Shown here: piece by piece, positions 50,678 to 58,700 of the stretch | Layout of the letters: each line of letters starts with the position of its first letter | Position numbering within the stretch: the stretch's first letter is position 1 | Assembly (NCBI GenBank): GCA_022605425.2 | Contig: CM061255.1 | Span: 1 to 64,000, forward strand | Direction: 5' to 3' | Source of the DNA: Hamiltosporidium tvaerminnensis | Taxonomy: Eukaryota > Microsporidia > Dubosqiidae | DNA: 64,000 nt | Notes under the pieces: generated by a model | Told to the model about the DNA's origin: nothing | The model's database searches: none | The model's input: only the letters and a program-made list of their open reading frames with translations | Position numbers and translations under genes: made by a program

Positions 50678-52003
50678 ATGCATTTATCCGTTATAATTTC
50701 TTTCTGTATTTGCTCAGCTAATATTAAAACAGATAAAAAATCGGAAAAATTTAATCTGACGCTAGTAGAAAAACAATACTTGGATGAAAAAGAAAATAAT
50801 TTGGATTTCATGATTGAAGATCCAAAACTACTGTGTCCTAGGAATACATCAACTCCTAAAATTTCACCTGCAACATCTGAATGTAGCAGAGAGTCAAGTT
50901 ATTTAGATTCTATCAACAGACCTGTAAAATCACCTAAAAAAAATATAAAAAACATAGAAAGAAGAAGATCTTTACGTAGCATTCCAAAGACTAACATCGA
51001 ACCAACACTTATTTCTTCCAATGATGAAAAGAGTGATTATGATGCCCGACATCCTACAAGAAATATTCGCAAACGTAGATTCCTTTCGATCAGAACACCC
51101 GAAAAATTCAATAATAGAACTACAAGATTGAAAGAAAATGCGACATATAATTTAATGGATAGTATTTTGCGAAGGAAAGAGAAAAAGACAAAAAAAGCGA
51201 AATGTTTAGGTATAAATTTTGAACCAATGACACACGGCTTAGAAAATAAAAACGCCATGAGAAATGCGACAGAAATTCCTGTGCCAATTACTGAAAATGA
51301 GATTAAGCTTCTCAAAAAGAACAAATTTGCTTCTCATTTGTTTGAATTAACACATAGCACACCTTCGGACACTACTTACTATTCATGTAAAGAAGAAGAT
51401 AAGACTACATCAAGTGAAATACCAAAATCCAAAACCCTATGCTATTTTAATGAGTCAGATGTCTTAAAAAATAAAATTAAAGAATTTTTATATGAATTTA
51501 TAAATACTCTGATTTCTTACTATAAAGAAACAAATTTAAACAACCTCGTTGTAGTCGCGCTTCAATCGATGCGAAATTCTGATTTATTTAGCGAAGCCGA
51601 ATGTAATATATATGAAATTGAATTAAAAGCCAAAGTTATAACAAATCAATGTGAAAATAACGAATCAAATTATGATTTCTCTGAAAATAGTTTAGATTAT
51701 CTAAAAAATTTAGATGAACTTGAAGAAATAAACGAACATGGAATTTTGAAAACCCTTCCTCAAAATTCATCTTCTATTTTAAATCATTCCACTGCTTATA
51801 ATAATAATTCGAGTTATAATTCAACAAAAAATTGTCAAAAATCAGCTTCAAAAATTACTAGAAGAGAAGATTTTAAGCAAACATTTAAAATGAAAATAAA
51901 AAAAATCTTCCACAACTCTAAAATAATTATCGCCACAATTATTTTATCTGTTATAGTCTTGATTTTAATTTTCGTAAAATATTATAAACTTTTAGTAGAA
52001 TAG
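50678..52003 (+). CDS. Signal-peptide protein with C-terminal membrane anchor, 441 aa
   Basis: Intact frame from ATG 50678. Residues 1-14 (MHLSVIISFCICSA) form a signal peptide. The middle is long, polar and low in hydrophobics. It has many Ser/Thr-Pro sites (NTSTPKISPATSE, IRTPEKF) and clusters of basic residues (RNIRKRRF near 130, RRKEKKTKKAK near 165). A more ordered helical part follows at ~265-320. An Asn/Ser-rich stretch (~355-395) precedes one strong TM helix near the end (IIIATIILSVIVLILIFVKY), leaving a short tail. It is most likely a type I membrane protein with a disordered lumenal or extracellular domain. No homologue recognised. The basic clusters resemble nuclear localisation signals, which would be odd with a membrane anchor unless it is processed. 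Confidence 0.75.
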   Translation: MHLSVIISFCICSANIKTDKKSEKFNLTLVEKQYLDEKENNLDFMIEDPKLLCPRNTSTPKISPATSECSRESSYLDSINRPVKSPKKNIKNIERRRSLRSIPKTNIEPTLISSNDEKSDYDARHPTRNIRKRRFLSIRTPEKFNNRTTRLKENATYNLMDSILRRKEKKTKKAKCLGINFEPMTHGLENKNAMRNATEIPVPITENEIKLLKKNKFASHLFELTHSTPSDTTYYSCKEEDKTTSSEIPKSKTLCYFNESDVLKNKIKEFLYEFINTLISYYKETNLNNLVVVALQSMRNSDLFSEAECNIYEIELKAKVITNQCENNESNYDFSENSLDYLKNLDELEEINEHGILKTLPQNSSSILNHSTAYNNNSSYNSTKNCQKSASKITRREDFKQTFKMKIKKIFHNSKIIIATIILSVIVLILIFVKYYKLLVE

Positions 52004-53399
52004 AAAATTTTTCATTTTAAGATTTCATAAAAATATTTACAAAGCAGAAACATAAAACAAAAATTGTTAATAATTAAAATTTCTTTCATTTCTGTTTCCA
52101 TACCTTTGAGAAATTTTATGTTTCCAAGAACAATATAGATGTTAATTAATTTTAGAGTTGATATAAATTTTATCTTTAGTTAAAATCAGAGGTAATTTTA
52201 AAGAATATAATTTTAAATTGATAATTCCTTTTACAAGATCATTATTTCTTTCTTATTTACAAATTATGGTACGGGAATCTTGAAAACACATTTCTTAAGT
52301 TTAATCATTAAAATTCTGTAATATACCCTAAATTTCTTCTATAAATATTGTTATTATTTAACTCGAATATATTTACTATACATTATTTTCATAAATTAGG
52401 ATATTTAATTTAATTGAGAAAGATAATTATAAATTAAATAAATTTAATTTATTAATAATTAGTTAATATAATGAAACATAGATTATTTAGTTGGTTATTT
52501 GCAATATTGGTTTTATTCTGCAAAATCTTCTCTTATATTATTCCAATATTAAATATTCTTACTTATAAAATATCACGTATAATAAATATTTGATGCCTTT
52601 TTAAGTAATTCGCTCTATACTCTCTAAGAACCCCATCTAAGTTATTAATATATCTCACATAAGGCAAAATCCCATTACTTCTTTTTTTTTAATCCATTTA
52701 TTTCTATATTTAGACTATAAATCAAAATTATTTTTTATCCGTTTTTTACAACTCGTAGAACTAAAAATATATCTAAAAATCCAAATATAAAGAAAAAACT
52801 AAATATGTAAATAGAATGAATAGAAAAACAATCTAAAAGTAGAAGTTTTAAAATAATTTATTTATAGTAAAATATTACCTAAAACGAAATTCAAATTTAT
52901 TCAATCTAAATTCAAAAAATGAATTGAATTATTCGAAAACTGTAAATTATATGATTTAATTGTTCTAATATTTAAAATTGTACTTCTTAAAAGAATAAAT
53001 ATATCGTTTTAAAATCAAAGTAAAGATGAAAGTTATAAGCATTAGAATTACAATATTATAGTTTACTAAGACTAACAAGATGAAAAATTAACTATTCAAT
53101 CCATCATATCAACCATTAAAAAAAATATTATAAATTTCTTTAATTCTCAAAATATAAAATATTCTTTAAATTTTCAAAAGTAAAATTACTATTGAATAAG
53201 ATTTTGATAAACTTTTATTTTAAACATTAGAAAACAAATAAATTTTTAAATTTTCTGATTTAATAAACTTTCATTGTATTGAATAATTAAATTTTATATT
53301 TAAAATTTCTTTTTTTTTTTAACAAATTCAACTTCTTATTGTTCATTTCATTTCTTTTATCATCTAAAGAAATATTATAAGACTACCCCTTTAAATATA
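52004..53399. other. Intergenic
   Basis: AT-rich, with no gene seen. CTACCCCTTTAAATATA directly precedes the ATG at 53400 and combines a CCC motif with an AT box, a typical microsporidian start region. Confidence 0.5.
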
Positions 53400-53975
53400 A
53401 TGATGCCTCCTCCTCCTCCTGTTAATGAGGAACTAATGAGAAAATTTCAATTTATTTTAGATAATCCATCACCACAAACAATAAAATCTTCTTTTCTTAT
53501 GAATTCATACATACGTATGAATATGATATATATGAGTCCTATCTCATTGGGAAGATTTAAATATAGAATGGAGAGTTTGGGATTACAAAGTATTCAAGTA
53601 AATTTACACGGTTTAAATTTTATTTTTAATGGATTTAATGTATTTTTCCGTGGTTCATTAAAAATAATGGGAAGTGTATTAGGAAATGAAAAAATGCAAG
53701 GAAATGAGAAAATAATAGAAAATGGTAAAATATTAGAAAACAATAAAATGTTAGGAAACAGTAAAATATTTTGTGTTGAGTTAGATTTTGAACCACATGT
53801 TACTAACAGAGAAGGTCATAAGATTTTAGTAGAGATTGAAAAGTATTTAAAAGGATGCGACACTATTTTTTTTATGACTTACTTTAGTGACATAGACAGT
53901 GAAATTTTGCATAATCCTTTATCTTCTGGTGTTAATTTTTTGTATAGAAGAATTAACAGAAGAGAGAATTCATAA
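53400..53975 (+). CDS. Conserved-looking protein of unknown function, 191 aa
   Basis: It starts ATGATG at 53400, with CCCC about 12 bases upstream. There is no signal peptide or TM segment, so it is probably cytosolic or nuclear. It begins with a Pro run (MMPPPPPVNEEL). The domain has alternating strands and helices (SIQVNLHGLNFIFNGFNVFF, then IFCVELDFEPHV, then ILVEIEKYLKGCDTIFFMTY). Between the two strand regions, residues ~93-121 are a short-repeat insertion (GNEKMQ, GNEKII, ENGKIL, ENNKML, GNSKIF), clearly a recent tandem expansion of ~21-24 bases. Such in-frame expansions also mark GLN4 here. The overall look is of a small conserved housekeeping protein, for example a transcription-complex subunit, but I cannot name it. 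Confidence 0.75.
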   Translation: MMPPPPPVNEELMRKFQFILDNPSPQTIKSSFLMNSYIRMNMIYMSPISLGRFKYRMESLGLQSIQVNLHGLNFIFNGFNVFFRGSLKIMGSVLGNEKMQGNEKIIENGKILENNKMLGNSKIFCVELDFEPHVTNREGHKILVEIEKYLKGCDTIFFMTYFSDIDSEILHNPLSSGVNFLYRRINRRENS

Positions 53976-56313
53976 TATTTGAGAATATAACAATTAAGTG
54001 TAATATCTTAAATTCTTTTTATTTTATATTTTTTGATTCTATTTATATTTTTATATTTTATTTGATTTACTAAAAAATATTTTCCAAATTATTTTTTAAT
54101 ATACCCGATTTACTAAAGTTTAGCCGTTAATTTGGTAGAAAACAAACTTTTTTATACATTCTCAAGAAAAAAAATTTCGAAAACAATCTTAAACTTTAAA
54201 ATCAAAGTTATAGATTCCTAAACTGTTCAATAAGAATTTTTTAGTCTCACCTGGTCTGTTTCTCGTAATTTTTTTTGGTTCTTCGTTTGCAAATTATTAT
54301 CCGCTTTGTGCAAGTTACTAAAAACTTGAGCTTTATTAATCAGCAAATTTCTCTTCTTTTTTTAATTTTACTTCTGATTTTAAGAGCTTCAGCTCGGTTT
54401 TAATGTTATATCGCCTCACCTAACGCCTATTTTTATTCAATTATGTCTTTTTTACCGAAGAAATTTATTGTTGTGCAGTGTTTTATTTGTCTAAAAACAC
54501 TGTTCTTTTAACTATATGCTGTATTATTTAATTTATTTATCTATAAATTCATACACATTTCAATAAAAATCAGTTGATTTAATCGAGTATAAACTTCCAC
54601 GAACCTATTCAAGCAAAATTATTTTGTGAAATTACTGTTGAGAATATGAATAATTACACATAAGAAAACCAAAATACCATCAATCTTATCCTAAAATTTT
54701 TATACAACATTAAACTTCTTCAAAAAAACTCAAGCCGGCGATCTAATTTGTTTTTAAAATAAAAACGTTAGAATAATTAAAATATATAAATGTATCATAT
54801 TCTTCTTAATAAATACCAAAATCAGGAAACAATTTTAACAATATTTATTTCAAATATTTTTTTGAACCAATAGAATCATTTTAATTGTTTGGTGTTCAAT
54901 TCTACTCACTATTATTGGTTCTGTAAGATTTATGAACAAATAGAAAGAGAACATATCCTAATTGAAGCACTCTTATTGGTGTCTTATAGTCTTTTAACCA
55001 ATTAAACATTTCGAGGTGAGTCGTCGTCGGGACATTACTGATTTGATTTATTAAATTATTTTTCTGTTTTAATAAAATTTGACAAATAACTCTCTTATAT
55101 ATATTATATCACAATTGTTTTCATTGATCTTAAACGTTTACGCATAAAAAACCGGGAACAAGTAATTTTAGTGTTGGTTTTTAAGTTAATTTGTGCATAT
55201 GAGCAAGTATGTAGTACAGTGAGAATAATTTTTAGTTGTTAATCCATATTTCTTGCATTATTTTCCTAATCTTATTCTCCTCCTGTTTATATGAAATTTA
55301 ATCCTGCCTCTAATCTTATTTGATTTAACTAAATTGTTCCAATAAATTTATTTTTTTATTATTTCGATTATACCACGCTCATTCTTTTATTTTTTATGAT
55401 ATTATTTTAAAATATTATTTTTATCGTATAATGAAATATTTAAAACCGAATTTATAAATGAGACTTAACTTGTTTTTTACAAACTTTATTTTCTTAATTA
55501 TTAGATTTCGATACCTTAAAGAAATTAATTTTAAAATAAATAATTTTAACAGTATACTTCTTATACCCATTCTTACATCTAGTTTTATATCCATTCATAT
55601 ATCTAGTCTTATTTATAGTTTATTCCAATTAAGAGAAAAAAATTTGAAATTTAATGACTTGTTTGTCCCTTAATTGTTTTTTGAACACAACCATTTATTT
55701 TTAAGGTAAATTAATGAAAAAAAATTACATTTAGGCTGGTTTAGGCACTCCTTATTATTTTTTGACACACAATCGCCAATTATTGTACCAACCTTCTCTT
55801 CTTCCCCTCAAAAATAGTTATATACCGTATATCTCGTATATAAAAAAAATATTAAGATAATTTGGGCAAATTAGTCGCAAATGGTTGATAAAGGAATATC
55901 ACACACATATTTCCTTAATATTCCATTCCTTTAATTTTCTTTATTTTCCTCATTTTGTATTTCTTTAATATTCTATTTCTTTTAATATTCTAAAACCTTT
56001 CTAACTTTATAATTTTTCTTTATTTTATAAAATTTATTTTCCGTTTCCATATTTAACTTAAAAAAGCCTTTTATTAGTGCAAGATGGGTTTTATTACTAT
56101 TCTCTACCTTTAAAATTATAATTATTCTTATTCTACAAATTTATATATTTCTTATCTCTAAAAATCAATAAAAAAATTGAAAATACCATAAATTCAAACC
56201 ATTCTCTTAAAAATTTCAAAAAAATCCATAGAAAACATTTAAAAACAAAACACAATTTAACTTATAAATCCAATTAATTCCTTAAATACTTAGATTACAA
56301 TACTTCATACATT
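53976..56313. other. Intergenic, nothing firm
   Basis: AT-rich. A 71-codon frame at 55458-55673 (+) is hydrophobic and contains a small duplication (ATATCTAGT / ACATCTAGT); I do not call it a gene. A somewhat GC-richer spot at 54990-55040 (GAGTCGTCGTCGGGACA) has no assignable function. Confidence 0.45.
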
Positions 56314-56612
56314 TCTACCCAATTCTTTCCTTATTAATTACCACCTCTTAAAACCACACACGGCTTTCCAAATAATTCTATATACACCTACCCAATTCTT
56401 TCCTTATTAATTACCACCTCTTAAAACCACACACGGCTTTCCAAATAATTCTATATACACCTACCCAATTCTTTCCTTATTAATTACCACCTCTTAAAAC
56501 CACACACGGCTTTCCAAATAATTCTATATACACCTACCACCTAATTCTTTCCTTATTAATTACCACCTCTTAAAACAACACACTTCTTTCCAAATACTTC
56601 TATATACTCCTA
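56314..56612. repeat. 73-bp tandem repeat, four copies
   Basis: Units start CTACCCAATTCTTTCC and contain ACCACACACGGCTTTCC. The AATTCTTT landmark occurs at 56321, 56394, 56467 and 56543, so the spacing is 73, 73 and 76 (a 3-bp insertion before the last copy). The first three are nearly identical; the fourth has diverged. Non-coding minisatellite at the border between subtelomere and core. Confidence 0.9.
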
Positions 56613-56759
56613 TATGATAGTTGATTAACGATATCGCATGTATTATAAACACAGTATAATCTTTCTAAAATAAACATTTCTTTTAATTTGTAAGGGTGTC
56701 TCTCTCCCAAAGAATTTATTTATGCAATAAAAAAAAAATAAGTAAATTAAGAGAAAGAA

Positions 56760-57125
56760 AGAATTAGAATAATAAACTGATAGTAATTAGGATATAACTG
56801 ATAGTAAAGTAATTAGTAATTAGTAATTAGTCAGTAATAATAAGTAATATTTATAAAGATATAGTAAAATAAGCAACAAACTTCTACAAAACTAATGCAA
56901 AACTATTACAAAAAGAATACAAAACTATTACAAAAAGAATACAAAATAATACAAAATTAATACAAACTAATACAAAATAATACAAAAAGAATACAAACTA
57001 TTACAAAATAATACAAAATAATACAAAAAGAATACAAAACTATTACAAAAAGAATACAAAATAATACAAAATTAATACAAAAAGAATACAAAACTTCTAC
57101 AAAATAATACAAAAAGAATAATAAA
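56760..57125. repeat. Low-complexity repeat just 3' of UBC7
   Basis: From ~56760 there are TAATTAGTAAT-type repeats, then from ~56880 irregular tandem copies of AATACAAAA and AATACAAAACTATTACAAAA. The array runs right up to the UBC7 stop codon at 57127, so it forms the whole 3' flank of that gene. Confidence 0.8.
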
Positions 57126-57126
57126 T

Positions 57127-57654
57127 TTATTCTTCGATAGACTCTTGTTTCGCTAAATTTCTAACAATACGTTTATATTCTTCAATATTATTATTAAACA
57201 TCTTAGAAGCATCTACATTAGCAGGTGAAGATGTATTAGGTTCATTGAGTAAAGAAACTACAGAATGAACTATTGTTCTTATACCGTGTACAGGTGTCCA
57301 TTTTTCATCTGCTTTCATATATGAAGTAGGGTCATCATCTGCCATATGAAGTATACTGATACAAACCTTTCCATCTGAATAAATATTTGGATGAAACATT
57401 TTAGAAATGAATTTCATTTTAGGAGGTTGTATGGGATATTCAGGGTGAAATTCTATTAAAGCGTGGAGAAGACAACCTTCATATAAAGTATCTTTTTGTC
57501 CTTGTATGTATATATCCCAGTGGCTGTAATCTTTTATATCTTCTTGTTTTCTAGGCATTGCTATGAATCCAAGTGTGTGGAAGTCATTTTTTAGGTTTTT
57601 TTCTTCTGCCATCAGTCTTCTTAAAGCTGTGTCGTTTAGTTTTTTGGATGCCAT
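57127..57654 (-). CDS. UBC7: Ubiquitin-conjugating enzyme E2, UBC7/UBE2G type
   Basis: 175-aa E2. It takes ubiquitin from E1 as a thioester and, with an E3, passes it to substrates. UBC7/UBE2G enzymes serve ER-associated degradation at the cytosolic face of the ER. The UBC fold spans residues ~5-170. The HPN motif is at 88-90 (FHPNIYSDGKVCIS) and the catalytic Cys is C98. After it comes an acidic loop (HMADDDPTSYMKADEKW), present in UBC7/UBE2G and CDC34 but absent from most E2s. The end (VVSLLNEPN, SPANVDASKMF) fits the G subfamily. There is no TM tail, so a membrane partner such as CUE1 would be needed. The length is near the family norm (165-175). The start ATG has CCC motifs just upstream, in a GGG-tract array at 57660-57860. 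Third of three minus-strand core genes. Confidence 0.93.
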   Translation of the reverse strand: MASKKLNDTALRRLMAEEKNLKNDFHTLGFIAMPRKQEDIKDYSHWDIYIQGQKDTLYEGCLLHALIEFHPEYPIQPPKMKFISKMFHPNIYSDGKVCISILHMADDDPTSYMKADEKWTPVHGIRTIVHSVVSLLNEPNTSSPANVDASKMFNNNIEEYKRIVRNLAKQESIEE

Positions 57655-57659
57655 GGGTT

Positions 57660-58175
57660 TTTGTTTGGGAAAGGGTGTTTATAAATAATTAAAGGGATAT
57701 AGGGTGTTAGGGATATAGGGATATAGGGATATAGGGTGTTTATAAATCATTAAAGGGTTAGAATAAGGGATATAGGGTGTTGGGGTGTTAGGGTGTTAGT
57801 AAACAGGTATACAAATAAGAGGGTGTTAGGTAAGAAAAGAAATAGATATATAGGAGAGGTTAAACAATACATTTAATAAATAAAGGGGTGTTAAACAATA
57901 CATTTGATAAATAAAGGGGTGTTACTATTGGTATTTATAAATAAAGGGGTGTTAGTAATAGTATTAATAAATAAAGGGGTGTTAGTAATAGTATAATAAA
58001 TAAAGGGGTATTAAGCAATAATATCATTAAATAAAGGGGTGTTAGTATTACTTAATAAAAAAGGGGTGTTAGTATTAGTATTTATAAATAAAGGGGTGTT
58101 AGTATTAGTATTGATAAATAAAGGGGTGTTGGTAATACACTGGTTGATTAAAGGGGTGTTAATATGAATACTAAT
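57660..58175. repeat. GGGTGTTA-based arrays upstream of UBC7
   Basis: At ~57680-57860 short units GGGATATA and GGGTGTTA alternate. From ~57870 to ~58170 about ten units of TAATAAATAAAGGGGTGTTA, with a variable AGTAATAGTAT spacer, repeat every 27-32 bases. The plus strand carries the G-rich form throughout. The first part is the promoter side of UBC7 and supplies its CCC element on the coding strand. Runs such as GGGATATAGGGATATAGGG could fold as G-quadruplexes. Confidence 0.88.
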
Positions 58176-58375
58176 ACTACTTATAAAAATATGTATTAAT
58201 ACCCTTTATTACCAATAAGTATTAAATACTAAAATAACCCTAATAATACATGTTAATTATAACCTTTAAAAATCTAATAAAATAACCCTTTATTATAACT
58301 AAGCCTATAAGTGTTATTACAACACACTCTTTATAAATAACACTCTTCTATTCCTTATTACTAGTGTTATTTATT

Positions 58376-58700
58376 AGTAGTATGATTAACACCCTGTTAT
58401 TTATTAGTACATGATTAACACCCTGTTATCTACTAGTAATAATACTAACACCCTCTTATCTACTAGTAAATATACTAACACCCTCTACCATATTACCTTT
58501 ATAATAACACCCTTTAACTACACTACCTCCCTTTACTAACACCCCTTTAACTACACTACCTCTCCTTACTAACACCCTTTAACTACACTACCTCCCTTTA
58601 CTAACACCCCTTTAACTACACTACCTCCCTTTACTAACACCCTTTAACTACATACCTCCCTTTACTAACACCCCTTAACTACACTACATTCCTTAATCCT
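58376..58700. repeat. TAACACCC arrays running into the 3' end of GLN4
   Basis: At ~58376-58500 copies of AACACCCTGTTATTTATTAG occur, the same unit that codes for TNKQQGVN repeats inside GLN4. At ~58507-58700 a 33-bp unit (TTTACTAACACCCC, then TTTAACTACACTACCTCCC) repeats about six times. The array overlaps the last codons of GLN4. Sequence inside the gene (CCTCCCTTTACTAACATCAC) matches the unit, suggesting the array grew from the gene's 3' end. Compared with 57660-58175 the G-rich strand has switched, between ~58170 and ~58376. Confidence 0.85.

Noticed and set aside
57870-58170. Regularly spaced repeats reminiscent of a CRISPR array
   Set aside because: Spacers are near-identical AT-rich strings of variable length, no cas genes are near, and the genome is eukaryotic.
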